Of a DNA stretch of 64,000 nucleotides, positions 1 to 11,468 are shown piece after piece. Source of the stretch: Chrysopilus asiliformis (taxonomy: Eukaryota; Arthropoda; Insecta; Diptera; Rhagionidae); NCBI GenBank assembly GCA_964034945.1, contig OZ035963.1, forward strand, positions 41,873,090-41,937,089, written 5' to 3'. The stretch's first letter is position 1, and each line of letters opens with the position of its first letter. Under the pieces are notes generated by a model that saw only the letters and a program-made list of their open reading frames with translations, ran no database searches and was not told the DNA's origin. Position numbers and translations under genes: made by a program.

Positions 1-926
1 CTTATTTTCTAGAAAATGGTGGATCGTACCGAAAAGTTTATGGAGACGACTTATCTATCCAGTTGGACTACTCCTACCTCCCTCTCCCATACAAATAGAT
101 TTTTTTTTTAAATAAACGAATTGGTCGGTGACAAAATACCTTATTTAAATTCGTTCTCCACAAAATGAATAATTTATATTATCAAATCGCACAAAAACAA
201 TGGATGAATAAAGGAAACTTGTGTTGATGCAAGTCCAGATTCGATGTAGCGGCACATTTGGAAATCACTTTTGGAAATCACAATGTTCTGGAAAAAAGAA
301 CAAAATTTAATTTCACTTGGTTACTGAGAAAATACCTTGATTCACTTCGTTGATCACAAAATAAAATACTTTCGAAGATTTAAAAGTGGGAAACAGCGAT
401 AATTTGCGCACTATATCGATAAATAAACGCTTCACGTCGATCATCAATGAGGAAAGAGCGAATATATTTCTCAGCTGCCAAACATGAGTCTGAGAGCGTA
501 ACGCCATCTGTTGGCGATAACATTACCTTGAGGGACAAAATTATCCGTTTTTCAGTTCCAAATATTTTCTTCATTTTCCGATATTCCCGCTTTTCCCCAA
601 AATTTTTCTCGACTTTTGTCACAAAACGAAAAATAATCGGGATTTTTGATTTGGAAGTACTGAAAGTGCAAGCCAGAAAACCACTGCTAGCAGCAACCCC
701 TGAAAGTATGCAATTTCGGTTTTTCAAAATTTTCTGACTTCCGGTGGAAATTTCCAATTTTCGGCTCCGTAATGTTTTTACCTGCTTCAATACGAATCCA
801 ACAAGAAATCCCCATGCAAATCGGATTATATTCAGCCGAGTTATGGATAGTCGGTGCGACCACGATTCATTTAAAAAGTTTGTTCCCTGTTTTCTTTAAA
901 AAGAGTTAAAAAAAACAAAATAAAAA
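1..926. other. AT-rich sequence, no gene recognised
   Basis: Short overlapping reading frames on both strands give low-complexity, Phe/Lys/Ile-rich translations without any domain I recognise. No terminal repeats or RNA gene seen. Probably degraded repeat or intergenic DNA. Confidence 0.5.
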
Positions 927-927
927 T

Positions 928-1085
928 TTGGAAAAACCCCCAACTAAAGAAAAACCATAAAAAATTGAAAAACTCCTGGATAAAAAAATCCTTTAAAATG
1001 ATAAAATAATCATTACAGTAAATTTAAAATTTGTGTGCGTCGGAAAAGCCTATTGGTCGTTGAATTTGTGTGGAATTGGACTATA
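928..1085 (-). repeat. Dispersed repeat, inverted relative to 22985-23160
   Basis: This stretch is close to the reverse complement of 22985-23160: shared blocks include GATAAAATAATCATTACAG and the run of short AAACCC/AACTCC phrases. The copy at 22.9-23.16 kb is itself a local hairpin, so this is one half of a dispersed hairpin repeat and not the end of a 22-kb element. Confidence 0.6.
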
Positions 1086-1481
1086 ATCTAGAGGATAAAC
1101 AATGGGACGTATAAAAATGGCCGCCGAGCTGAAAAATCAGTAAGAAGAGCTTTAAAAATTTAATCCTTTACCACAAATAATTAGTAAAATAACTGAAATC
1201 GGTCAATATCAATAAAAAAAAACTCATATCCAAATTTGGAAAGTTGTAGTTGTTGACACGCCATCATGTGTGTAGAGAGCCTATAATATAGAGAGTGGAC
1301 ATCCGGACTTGTACAAATGGCCGTCGAGCTGAGAAACGAGCGCGGAAAGCTTAAATGTCGTTCTTTGTCACATTATCAAAATAACGGAAATCGCTTAATA
1401 AAAGTAAAAACAAACTCATGTCTAGTTGCTCTAGTCCGGATGTCCACTCTCTATATTATGGGCTCTATACACACATGCTGG
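1080..1481. repeat. Inverted-repeat element with internal duplication
   Basis: Arms 1261-1308 and 1436-1481 are reverse complements with few mismatches (core GAGAGTGGACATCCGGAC). The segment from about 1080 to 1260 also resembles 1276-1430 as a diverged direct repeat (shared ATGGCCG.CGAGCTGA). A related phrase, GTAGAGAGCCTATA followed by GAGAGTGG, recurs near 33216, so the family is dispersed. No coding capacity. Confidence 0.6.
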
Positions 1482-1714
1482 TGTCATAACGCCGACGTTG
1501 ACGCCTCATCTGTTTGGGGCATAACTTTCGAGATATTTAAATTACTGAGGTTGTTCCGACCACTCGCAACATAATTTTCAATTTTAAAATTTCTATTTAA
1601 TTTTATATTTAGTCATTAATTTATGTTTAGTCATTTTAAATCTTACTGTACATTAATTTAATATTATTTGTCAAATTAAATTTAAGTTTAATCTAAGTAA
1701 CCGGAATAAGTCCA

Positions 1715-1770
1715 AAAAATCATATAAAAGCGCGTGTAATGCGACAGCTCAGTAATTCTTTCGGCTGAAG
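1715..1770 (+). promoter_or_regulatory. Candidate core promoter (TATA plus initiator)
   Basis: TATAAAAG at 1723-1730 is followed about 28 bp later by TCAGT (1749-1753), the spacing and sequence of an arthropod TATA/initiator promoter. The surrounding AT-rich 1.57-1.84 kb resembles a solo or fragmentary LTR, but I found no partner copy, so LTR origin is only a guess. Confidence 0.35.
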
Positions 1771-1846
1771 CCCTTGAGCACTCTCTCGGTAAGGTCTTAA
1801 AAGAATTCTTAGGGACAAACATTCAGTTTGTTTGTTTATTATAACC

Positions 1847-2268
1847 CCTGGAATCCAATGAACGCAACGCGAACTCCAACGCTGTGAACTGTCACGCAGC
1901 GCAACATTTCAGCGGCAGAGCCCAATGGCATCTCCTGAAGTAGTAAAAGTGACATAATATAAAGTGGTATAAAGCTGGCAAAATTACAAAAACGGATAAT
2001 TTTGAACCGATAATTTGCTTTGTTGGTCTTTATCTTTGTCATTTGTATGTTATTGCACTAAGGCTATCAATTTTTCCTCAAACGACATTTCCCCAACCTC
2101 ACTTTATGAACTTTCAACGCAGAATTGCTGCGGCAAAGTTAGAAGTTTGCAAACTTTTGCGTTGTAGTTGCGTTCACTGCGTTCGCTGTGCTCAGTTCAA
2201 ATGGTTTCTATGGAACAAACTTGTAAGTGACAGTTTCTGCGTTCGCGTTGCGTTCATTGGGCTCCAGG
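1847..2268. mobile_element. MITE with about 28-bp terminal inverted repeats
   Basis: The ends 1847-1874 and 2241-2268 are inverted copies, beginning CCTGGA and sharing CCAATGAACGCAACGCGAAC, with two mismatches. The 422-bp element has no transposase. Target duplication is not clean, so the superfamily is unresolved. Confidence 0.65.
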
Positions 2269-2280
2269 CATAAGGAACAC

Positions 2281-2436
2281 TTTCCGATAATAAGCAAATA
2301 TTCTGACTGTAGTTGAATCGTTTATTGTAAGGAATATTTTCCGACTATAAACGATCCACTTTTCTTTTATTAGGGTTTTTCTCGCGTACAATTACATATA
2401 ATTGTGTTAGGGTTTTTCTCGCATCGAATACCTTTG
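2281..2436. repeat. Imperfect-palindrome repeat units (left flank of gypsy)
   Basis: Contains units of the type ATCGTTTATT...GGAATA.TTTCCG...ATAAACGAT, each a small stem-loop. The same units occur at 22444-22710 on the other side of the gypsy element, showing that the gypsy inserted into one array. Confidence 0.6.
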
Positions 2437-2620
2437 CGTTGTAGATGAGAAAACCCGCTTCTGCTATTTATAATTATTTATTTAGTTGAACCTTTATGAT
2501 TAGTTTCCAGGGAACCAGCTGGACTACGTGTGCTTGGTGTCGATCGTGAACCAAGAAGGAAGAGCACACCGAAACACAGCTAGCATACAGAGTTGCCAAC
2601 TCATAACAATTCACATAACA
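2437..2620 (-). repeat. 3' LTR of the Mag-like gypsy element
   Basis: Matches 22260-22443 over its whole 184 bp with a handful of differences. Read on the minus strand it starts TGTTATGTG. It is preceded (minus strand) by a T-run and a short purine stretch that could be the polypurine tract. Confidence 0.85.
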
Positions 2621-2872
2621 ATTCTCCCAAAAAAAAAAAAAAAATTCAAGCCGCAAACCAATTGGTTCCTTGGATTAACAATTAATTTCATTGTTTACAT
2701 ATTATAGTATACATTTTTAGTTTATCTTATGTTGTTTGTTTTATTTTTATTTTTTTATTTTTAAAGTAATATTTTGAGTAATTCATTGATTCAAGCAACA
2801 AATATAATTCATTAATTCAAAAACAATATATTAAATAATGATTGATGACATTCATATGCATATCTAAAAAGT
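2621..2872 (-). other. 3' untranslated region of the Mag-like element
   Basis: AT-rich non-coding stretch between the stop codon of the integrase and the 3' LTR; a 17-nt A-run (plus strand) lies beside the LTR. Confidence 0.6.
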
Positions 2873-3123
2873 TTAATTTACTTTATTTGCAATCCTTTGA
2901 CTTCTTCGCAAGGGTGCTTCAAACGATTGTTTTGGTTTTTCGCACTTAGAAGGCTCGCTAATTTCATCTTCCATGGTATGGCGAGGTTCTCGCGTTGGAG
3001 AAATTTTTGAATGCGTATCTGTATCTACTGTTGCATTTCGGACCGGGGAGTTCGGCACGTCTTTATCCTTAACGTCTTGTCCAACGTTTCGCATCTGATT
3101 TACATGCCTGTGCCAGAGTCGAC
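2873..3123 (-). pseudogene. Integrase C-terminus, Mag-like gypsy (cut by Transib)
   Basis: Open on the minus strand and ending with a basic RRSQRI tail before the stop, as in the C-termini of Mag-type integrases. Just upstream, the residues RLWHRHVNQ match the conserved tryptophan/histidine block found after the integrase SH3-like region. The frame continues from 6858-7145 once the Transib and one copy of its 5-bp target duplication are removed, which is the best evidence that the two segments were one gene. Confidence 0.75.
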
Positions 3124-3612
3124 CGTCGCACTATGGGGCCAAAGTGCCTTTCGGCGGTCAAAAATACATAACTTTTGAACGGATCAATATTTTTGAATGG
3201 GGTTTTTTTTGTTGGCTAGATAAATATCCAAGCTTTATTTCCTAACAATCTGATCACTCCCTCCTCTCCCCTCCCCCACCCATCTGCATTTGAAATCAAA
3301 AATTACTAAAATCTCGAGAACGGTTGGTCGTACAGAAAAAATCATTAATGATGAAAATATTTAGAATGCCATTTTGCATATGTCGTCAGTACATGAAAAT
3401 CGAATAGGAGCAACTTGAATACCCTATATGATGAAATAATCAAAACTATAATATTTGTTGTTGTAATATTTTTTTGGTTTTGTTTTAAAGTTGTTTTTTA
3501 AATGTTATAATAAAATATAGCATTTTTAAAGACAACTTTTTTTTAATACGATTCTTTTAATACAATTTGATACAAATATACATGGCTGCAATTACATTAA
3601 GTTGAGGAAAAA

Positions 3613-3930
3613 TTACATTCTAATAATGTCTTCATCTACGTCGAATTTTAACAATTGTAGGATTTCTTGATCTTCCTCGTCATCCAATTCATCTTTTGCA
3701 TTTGTCCATTTAGAACGCAGAGAAGCCAAAAATGGATCTGACGATAGAAGTAATATATTCATCAAATCTTCATTTTGGTTGATTCTAGCGTTTTTTCTAG
3801 TGTTGGTTAGTCTAAAATGTCTGTAGTCTTTATTTTTCGAATCCTGAGCTTCTTTTGAAAGCTCCCCTTTTAAAATGGTAAAATGTTTTTTTCAATTATC
3901 AGCTTGCCATGGAAAAGCACTTTATGCATT
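3613..3930 (-). pseudogene. Transposase C-terminal remnant of the Transib
   Basis: Minus-strand frame ending with a stop at 3613-3615. It reads through motifs HKVLFHG, then GELSKEAQDSKNKDYRHFR, then NEDLMNILLLSSDP and a strongly acidic tail. From memory, the SEEA..(A/S).NKD...R block followed by R.(N/T).D...LL.SSDP is a common C-terminal signature of insect DDE transposases, and its place inside a Transib fits. The catalytic residues lie upstream and are missing. Family assignment rests on the termini more than on this peptide. Confidence 0.6.
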
Positions 3931-4228
3931 GTTGCAGACATATTTCTTCAATTGTTATTGCCTGCTTGCTTGAAAGCACCGATAATATAACTTTCAATCG
4001 TCGAATTAATGTAAATTTCTTAATATTCTGTTGTAACATATATACATATGTACATATGTAGATATTGATTTTTATTGCTCTAATTATTCATAGTACCAGG
4101 AAGACCGAGCCATGCTCGGCGATCTCAAAATCCTCCTTCTGCCTCTGTCTCTGAGTAGTTGAATCCGATTATAATTGCAACATGATTCGTATAACGAGGT
4201 TCAGGGAACTTGATTGTTTTGTAATGAC

Positions 4229-5712
4229 TAGGGCTGCCAAAAATATGCACTAAAAAAGGCGAAATATGCGCATATAATATGCACTAAAAACGGCAAAATA
4301 TGCACTTAAATATGCACTTTAAAAACATTAAAAATCCGAAATATAGTATATTTCACCCAAAATAGTGAACGGAACTTGTTAAAATGTGGTTAATTCGACT
4401 TATGTGGAAAATAAAAAAATTGAAAAAATAATAGTCTGTAAAAAAGATTGACATTTTGACTGACAAAAAATTTTTTTACTTGTTTCTAAATTGCAACTGT
4501 TAAATTTTAAGATATTTCGAAAAGAGGTTCAATACTTCATATTGTCTATGGTATAATCGGGGCTAAAACTTGTAGAAAAATCTCAGTTGTTGCTACCACA
4601 AAACTTTCTTCCACACAATCTACGACCCTGCGCAATTTACGCTATCCCTATCGTTTTGTCAACCAAAGACGACCTCAAAATGTACAAAATTTGAAATAAC
4701 TTGAGAACGGTAAAAGATATCAATTTACGGTAAAAGGTAAAAATGTAGAAAATTTCATTGCCTTTAATTCGTTTTTTAAAAGTTTTTTCGAAAAACTGTT
4801 AGTTTGCAAGTAATTCGCAAAAATATATTTTTTACATTTTAATAAAAATATTTCAATAACGGTAAAAGATAATGGATAACTGTAAAAGACAAAATTGTGC
4901 AGAATGCCATTCTCATTAATTCATCTCATATATACAGTAAGCTAAAAACAATTTTTTTTTCGAGATAATGGAAAAAAATTAATTTTTTTGAAATAACGGT
5001 TTATCTCGATAACAGGTTGAGATATCGAGTTATAGCTAAAGACAAAAGTGTGGGAAATTTTATTTTCTCCAAAAAACGCGTAGTTTGGGAGTAAATCGAG
5101 AAAAACGAAATTGCGATTTTTGAAAAACCGCCATTTTGGATACTTCCGGTTAACGGATTTCCACCAAAAGTTGATAGGATCGTCCCATTCCAGGACCCAA
5201 CATGCCTATAAAATTTCATTGCGCTAGCTCTATTAGTTTTTGAGAAATCTTGTACACAGACTGACAGACAGACTGACAGACAAAAAGACATTTTTTTAAT
5301 ATGACTCCAATCGACTCAGGAGTGATCGGGAAATGTTTTTGAGGCAAAATTAAGAGGTCGAAATATACAATACTTTAATACAATACTTTGTTATACTTCG
5401 TAGAAGAAAGTAAAAACACATATTTATTTATTTTTAATATTTATTCTAGCTGAAACAGTCGAATTATAATTTGAATTGTACAAAAAAAATTTGGTTGTTC
5501 ATGAAAGTTGTAAAATATGCAACTAAATATGCATTATATGCATTTATATGCATTTATATGCAAATATGCACTAACGTGTCAAATATGCGAAATATGCAAC
5601 AACAAGTGACCTTCATTCGCTTCTAAACTTATTGATTCGGATGAATAAAAAACTCCCGGAGCCGAAATCATAACGAGAAGAAATATGCAAATGCATATTT
5701 TTGGCAGCCCTA
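4229..5712. mobile_element. Non-autonomous hAT nested in the Transib
   Basis: Inverted termini start TAGGGCTGCCAAAAATATGC at both ends, flanked by the 8-bp duplication GTAATGAC (4221-4228, 5713-5720), the hAT signature. Subterminal regions are crowded with ATATGCA/ATATGCG words on both sides, likely transposase-binding repeats. The interior has no transposase frame; the 96-aa minus frame at 5001-5291 is a translation of a degenerate ACAGACTGACAG stretch. Confidence 0.85.
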
Positions 5713-6857
5713 GTAATGACTATTTATCGCTGCCGATAGATATCTAAAACGTGATATTTTTAGAATAGATATCTAAAACGTGATATTTTTAGAATCGCAA
5801 ACCCTTACTCCCTAGCAATATTGCGAATTTTCATTAAGATACCTTCACGTAATTCGAAGACACCAAGCGAGGGGTATCGAGGGGAGGGAAAAGTCAGGTT
5901 TGTATTGGAAAAATCGAAAGCCCTTAGTCCGCTTACTAAAAGTTGCATTAAGATCGGACTACCTAATTCGAAGATACCATGCGAGGGGTATCGAGGGGAA
6001 TTTTCTCAGAGGTGAGATCGATTCCTTGTCCCCGAAAATCCCTTACCCCCAAGTTTCGTGAAAATCGTTTGGCGGGTTTTCGAGATCGTTGTGCAGTCAT
6101 TTCTCGTATTATGTTATAGGATAAGATAAGATTATCAGTTTTAAACGGTTTTACTGTCAAGGTGGGTGACATTTAATGGTTTCACTGTATGCTGGTATGG
6201 AAAATATTCCGCTTTTATGTATACTAAAAGTAATTAAAACAATTTCCTAGCGTATTAGACGAAATATCTTTGTCCATTGTTGTGACAAAGTAAGACATTT
6301 TTTAAAAACTAATATGTAAAAAATCTGACTTTTGTTTACGGTGACCAGAGTTGCAGGTAGTTGCAGATGAAATATGGATATTTTGAAAGGTATTGACCTT
6401 GGCCATCATTTCCAACTTACACCTGACCGGATCAAGCCGGATCAGATTTTGCAGAGCCATATATATACAAAATTTCGCGAAAAAAATAATATTTTTAGAA
6501 TGCCCAGTATTCCGGGATAACAATTTTAAGAAAAAAAATGTAGTACTACAAATTTTTAATTTTTATTATAATTGCCTAAATATGTCCTCAGGTTGATGAT
6601 AAAATCGATTTTTCTTTACTAAATGACTTAATAAATTTCAAAAAAGTGGTTGAAAATTCGAAAATTGAAAAAACCAGAAATTTTACCAACTTTGACCCCA
6701 TGGCGTTCGGAAATTACTTGTCACAGGAGAGTGCCCTTTTGGATTTCTAGGTTCCTAAGAATTCTCAACGCAATGACATAACCGAAATCCTTCAAAGGCA
6801 GAACTCAAAATTTGTATTTTTGGCCGCCGAATGGCACTTTGACCCCATAGTGCGTCG

Positions 6858-7145
6858 TCTAGTTTAATGTCATAGTGCAGTTTTCCTACCCGTCTGTTTT
6901 GTTATTTATTTGCATAATCCCGCACCGCTACTCTCTCCCCCACCGGATAAGAACTCCCGCGTTTTCCGTCATTGCAATATTCCGCGGTCTTTGTCTCTCC
7001 TGGAACCAAAAGACTTATTCGATTATTGGGTGGGTTTTTAAAAATTCGATCGGCTGGTGCCACGCCCGTTGTTGAATGTGGGGTAATTCTGTACTGAAAC
7101 AGAAATTTGTTCAACTTGTTTTGGAGATCTCCTTTGCAATTTATA
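6858..7145 (-). pseudogene. Integrase segment of the Mag-like gypsy
   Basis: Minus-strand residues include KLNKFLFQYRITPHSTTGVAPA, here split as KLNKFLFQYR and TPHSTTG.AP, the conserved region after the catalytic Glu in gypsy integrases. It is interrupted upstream by the hairpin MITE at 7146-7272 and downstream by a frameshift and the Transib. Confidence 0.8.
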
Positions 7146-7272
7146 GGCCCTATCACAGAATCCGATACGAATGGTTCGGATCGTAAACTCAATGTTGTTG
7201 TTAGTGTTTTATACCAACAACAACATTGAGTTTACGATCCGAACCATTCGTATCGGATTCTGTGATAAGGCC
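7146..7272. mobile_element. 127-bp near-perfect hairpin MITE
   Basis: Arms 7146-7202 and 7216-7272 (57 bp each) are inverted copies with one mismatch and a 13-bp loop. Flanks carry the 5-bp duplication TTATA (7141-7145, 7273-7277). Its removal with one TTATA restores the integrase frame. Termini begin GGCC(C/T)TATCACAG; superfamily unknown. Confidence 0.85.
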
Positions 7273-8266
7273 TTATATCTTGACAAAATGTGCGTAGCTT
7301 TGATTTAAGGGTGTACACGAAACATTCAGCTTGCCCATTTGTCGCCGGATGATAGGGAGCTGTTCTTTTATGGATAATTCCATTTTCGGCTAAGAATTTT
7401 TCAAACATGGGACAGGTAAACTGCGTCCCATTATCCGTTACTAAATAGCTTTGGTAATCCGAACGTGGAGAAAATATTTTTTAAAACGGTTATTGTGGTG
7501 TCTGCTGTTGCCTTTCTTAATATATGAATTTTGGGCCATTGCGAATACGCATCAATAAATATTAAAAAATATACCGACATAAATGGTCCCGCAAAATCCA
7601 CATGAACTCGTTCCCAAGGACTTGAAGGCTGAACCCAGTGATGAGTTTGAGCTTTAGGAGGGTCAGACTTATTTTTCGCGCATGGAAAGCCGTTATTTGC
7701 AATATTTTCGAAATCGCGGTCAATATTTGGCCACCAACAAAAACTTCGAGCTAAGCCTTTCATTTTTGTGGTACCGAAATCTGCGGTATGGAGATCTCTC
7801 AATACCTGTTGCCTAAATTTCTCGGGAACTACCACTCTCATGCCTCTCATTATGCAACCTCCTTGAAGGGAAAATTCTCCCTGATCAATCCCAAACCTAT
7901 CTTCTAGGGCTACAACTGTGCCCTTCTTTAGCCCCTCTAATAACCTATTCAACTTTTTATCGTTCGTTGTTTCTTCCGATATCGCGCTCGCGGTAACAGG
8001 GAAACTATAAATCTGATTAATTTCAAATATGTCCGCTTCCTCTAATTTTACCTTTTTTTCGATATCAACCGGCAGTCTAGACAAGGCATCTGCATTTGCA
8101 TTTTGTTCAGATTTAGTGTAACAGATTTTGTACCGAAACCCTTGCAAAAATATAGCATAGTGCTGCATTCGGGCAGCTGACATGTGTGGCAGGCTCTTGT
8201 GGGGGCTAAATATTTGAACGAGGGGCTTATGATCAGTATACAGCAAAAACTCTCTGCCATATAAAT
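7273..8266 (-). pseudogene. RNase H end plus integrase of the Mag-like gypsy
   Basis: The minus frame opens directly at the insertion junction with LYGREF.LYTDHKPL (RNase H), continues through ANADALSRLP (end of RNase H), an integrase zinc region, the catalytic-core start HVDFAGPF, then IDAYSQWP. A frameshift near 7430 is followed by TDNGTQF and a GQAE block, giving the D,D(35)E residues. The first 10 residues of the longest ORF derive from the inserted element's terminal repeat and are not gypsy. The matching upstream half of RNase H lies at 19715-20027. Confidence 0.85.
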
Positions 8267-8296
8267 CTGTACCCCAGAGGTAAACTGTCGTAACTG

Positions 8297-8543
8297 ACAT
8301 TTTGCAAATTACAGGAGAGCCATTTTTAGTTCGGAATTGCAGACTTTTTATTGTGTATGATTTTCGGTAATTATTTGAAACTTTTGTAGTTTATTTTATT
8401 TTAGGACATTGTTTAAACAAAAAAGCAAGGTGTCTGTCTCGTAGAGACGGCCAGAAGACGTGGATCCGCCTACAACGATCGCCAATAGATATTTAAGTAA
8501 GAAATTTTAGTGAAAAGGAAATTAAGGAAACAGATTTTTATTT
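8297..8543. other. Interior of the 30-bp-TIR element, non-coding
   Basis: No open frame of note. Contains a small stem (TGTCTCGTAGAGACGG) near 8440. Nothing else recognised. Confidence 0.4.
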
Positions 8544-8783
8544 AAAACATAACAAAAGCTATAATTGCCAATCTGGCAATTATTGAAAATCCGTATGGTG
8601 ATTTAAGTGAAACAGTTGTATCAAAATTCCATTTTGAAGTTAAACTTTTCAATAAGATTTTTTTAAAATTTATTCCAATCGGATTTTGATGTATGGGAGT
8701 TTTAAGTAGAATCATATCCTAAATAACTTTTGTTCTTGCACTTTTTTGATAAGATGCACCGCTTTTGAGATATTCGACTTAAT
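8544..8783 (-). mobile_element. HINE/DINE-1-like repeat, partial copy
   Basis: Starts ACATAACAAAAGCTATAAT followed by the stem-loop TTGCCAATCTGGCAA and the sub-terminal repeat (here TCCGTATGGTGA). Same family as 11469-12019, 26745-27246, 37518-37934, 45133-46252 and 48031-48616. Truncated before the microsatellite core. Confidence 0.7.
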
Positions 8784-8885
8784 AATTTTATAATATAATA
8801 ATTTTATAATATAATAATTTTATAATATAATAATTTTATTTATAATAATAATTTTATATAATAATTTTATTTATAAGTAATTGGT
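8784..8885. repeat. AT microsatellite, TAATTTTATAATA units
   Basis: About six tandem copies of an ATAATTTTATAAT unit abutting the truncated repeat. Confidence 0.8.
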
Positions 8886-9501
8886 TTATGATAAGAGAAG
8901 TATGAGGTAAATATCATACATACAGTTGTCAAAACACTCCCATTTCTAGTCTTTCGTTCAAATTAGTTATATATATAATGACGAAGGTTTTACATAAATT
9001 TATTACTATTTCATCGATTCTACTATTATTTTTCGGCCGATTTACTACGATTTCGAAGATCAAAAATCTCACAACCCTGAACACAAATATAATGCTGGGA
9101 GCGAAATATCGTTCTCTGACTAGTAAAATGCATACTTACATGTGTGTGTGCATCATACCAAAAAGCCATCGCTCGAGGCTTTCATTCATTTTTATGCGAG
9201 ACCCACAAACCGCTTTGAACAAGAAGCAAAAACTTAAATAGAAATAATTTTCGTTCCCAAGAACGAGAGTCGGAAACCACAGCAAACGATTTTGCCGTTA
9301 AGAGCGACACTTCAGAGCGAAAGGAACGAAATAACATGGCTTTCAATACATCAGATTCAATACACACAAAGGCGGAGCATAAAAAGAGTATAAATGTGAA
9401 ATCTGTACTACAAGCAGCAAACACAGCATAACAGCGGCAGTGAAAATTTAGATTTTGATTCTTAAAAAGATAATTGAACATAGTTTAACTTAACAAAATA
9501 C
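8886..9501. other. Interior of the 30-bp-TIR element, no gene recognised
   Basis: Two ORFs under 100 aa on opposite strands lack recognisable motifs. The stretch 9240-9430 is less AT-rich and contains several GAACGA/GGAACG words, but nothing that decides a function. Confidence 0.4.
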
Positions 9502-10090
9502 TGTAATGTTATTTGTTGCAATGTTATTTATTATCCCCAAGACATCAATTAAATGAAGAGATCATTAAGTGTCAGAATGATGAAGAGATATTTGAAGTCA
9601 TCGTTATGAAATTTAGAGAGAATGAAATGTTAACTATAGTCTTATTCTTTATTTTATACAGCTGGCAAGAGAACCAGCTAATAGTTTAGGCGCTTTTCAG
9701 CAGCCCGAATATTAGACAAGGCAAAGGCCGAGGAGAAGTAACAAGCATTTTTACTGTTTCAGTCTAATTGAAAATAACTTCTGGTTTTATTTCATATGTT
9801 ACAATTTCTTTTATAGCTATTTAATGTTAACTAAGCTATTTAAGTTCATCGATCTTTTCAACATTTATATTATGCATTTTGGTTAATCATCAATTATGAT
9901 TGAAGTCCGAAGTGTTTCAATCATAATTGCTGCGTTGCATATTTATGAATCATATATTTGGTTTTTCATTGTTTGTGGCTATGCTTATATTTATGCTTAC
10001 GTGCTAATTATCTTGAAAAGTGTACTTCCTATGTTATTGTTTACATTTCTATATTCTTATGTTATTGTTTACAATTCTATAAATCTATAT
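9502..10090 (-). repeat. 3' LTR of the 412-like element, cut by palindrome
   Basis: Aligns with 18839-19442 from its outer end (TGTAATGTTATTTG) to TCTATATA, after which the palindrome starts; the last bases before the LTR end CACTACA, seen in the other copy, are missing here. It lacks a 35-bp stretch present in the 5' LTR and has an extra TTATTGTTTACATTTCTATA-type duplication. Confidence 0.8.
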
Positions 10091-11223
10091 AAAGGCCATA
10101 GAGGGATAAGGGAACAAAAAGTGCCCCCAGAGATAGAAGCTTGAAATTTTTTTCGTAAGTTGCCACTATTACAACAAATAATTTCCCAAAATTTCAGTCC
10201 AAAAAAACGAGTAGTTTTGGAGAAAAAAAATAAAACATGATTTTTTTGAAAAAATTCTAGCTCCGTAACGGGTTAACCGATTTTGATGAAATTTGTCGCA
10301 ATTTTTTCGTTGAAAGTCATAGTTTTAAAAAAAAATTATAGCAAAAAAATTAAGTGTGAGGAACCGTTAGGAAAAAATATTTTTTGTTTTTAAAAAATTA
10401 TAACGGTAACTTAACGGTTTTGCACCACTTTTATTTTTTTCTCAAAAACTCCTTAATCCCTTACCTACAAAACAAAAAAAAAATCAGGGCAATCGGAGAG
10501 GTACTTCATATTCAAAAAAAAATAAAATGTGAAGGTAGTCACATTATCATATATGAAAGATGAATCAATTTGTGAACTAAATAATCCAGGAAAATTAGGA
10601 TTTAACCTCTTAAAAAATCCTAGTTAACTGGATTTTTGCACAGACCTTTATTTTGACATAACAAACAACGTCCCCAAAGTCCATTCCAAAATTGCACCGG
10701 CGTCGTGCGTTATTCAAGGTCAAAGGTCCCGAAAATCAGTTTTTTACGTTTATCTCACTTTGTACGAGTTATACGTCTTTTTGAGGTTCAGATGAATTAA
10801 TCACAATAAAATTCTCTACAAAAAAGGTTAAATATAATTTTCTTGTAGGACAAACAGTTTTCGAGATACAACTCGTCAAACTATGCGTCGCACAGAGAAA
10901 TTGCTATTATTCAAGGTCAAAAGTCAAAAAAATCGTAAATATCTCGCTTTGTATAGCATGTACGCATTTTTTGTATTCAGATGAATTACTCCTCCGAAAA
11001 TTCGCTACAAAAAAGGTTAAATAAATTTTTTTTGTAGGGCCAATAGTTTTCGAGATAGAAGTGAACTGTACATTCTTTTCCCCACCGCCATTAAGGTAGA
11101 ATACAAGGCGCGTTTTTTTAGATGACTTCCTCATTAGGCCTAATCCATATTTTTCCACCTTCATTCATTTATTCTCAAAAATGTCCATCCCATTTAACAA
11201 CAATGTCTTGTAGCCAGTTAGTA

Positions 11224-11468
11224 CATTACTGCCACCAGCATCGAAAGAACTCCTGAATTCCGTTTTTTGCAACTGCACAAAAGGTTGTGGTTCCAATTGT
11301 GGATGCAGAAAAATTGGATTACCGTGCTCCATCGTTTGTAGCTTTTGTCGGGGTCAATCATGTTTAAATCCTGCTTCTTGTGATATCACTGAATCCTTTG
11401 ACAATTTAAACGATGTTGATGATGAACTCGATCTTATTGGTACCTTAACATTAAATATAACATTAAAT
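11224..11468 (+). pseudogene. CXC (tesmin/TSO1-like) cysteine-rich gene tail
   Basis: Plus-strand frame between the palindrome arms reading KELLNSVFCNCTKGCG, then SNCGCRKIGLPCSIVC, then SFCRGQSCLNP, followed by an acidic stretch DDVDDELDL-like. The spacing C.C...CG..C.CRK.G..CS..C..C.G..C is a CXC-type zinc-binding pattern; I recall similar domains at the C-terminus of insect transposon-associated proteins, but cannot name the family. The frame is cut by the HINE at 11469 and its acidic tail (EDEEQQEQEEEE) plus stop resumes at 12020-12084, where the right palindrome arm begins. This looks like the surviving 3' end of the palindromic element's own gene. Confidence 0.6.

Larger units (their letters stand above)
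3129..6852 (-). mobile_element. Transib DNA transposon inserted in gypsy integrase
   Basis: Begins CACTATGGGG and ends with its inverse; the inverted repeats extend about 40 bp with a few mismatches. The flanking duplication is the 5-bp CGTCG (3124-3128, 6853-6857). Both the CACWATGG terminus and the CGNCG target are diagnostic of Transib, the superfamily related to RAG1. The 3.7-kb length includes a 1.48-kb hAT insertion, leaving about 2.2 kb. Only the transposase C-terminus is recognisable, so it is an internally deleted copy. Confidence 0.82.
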
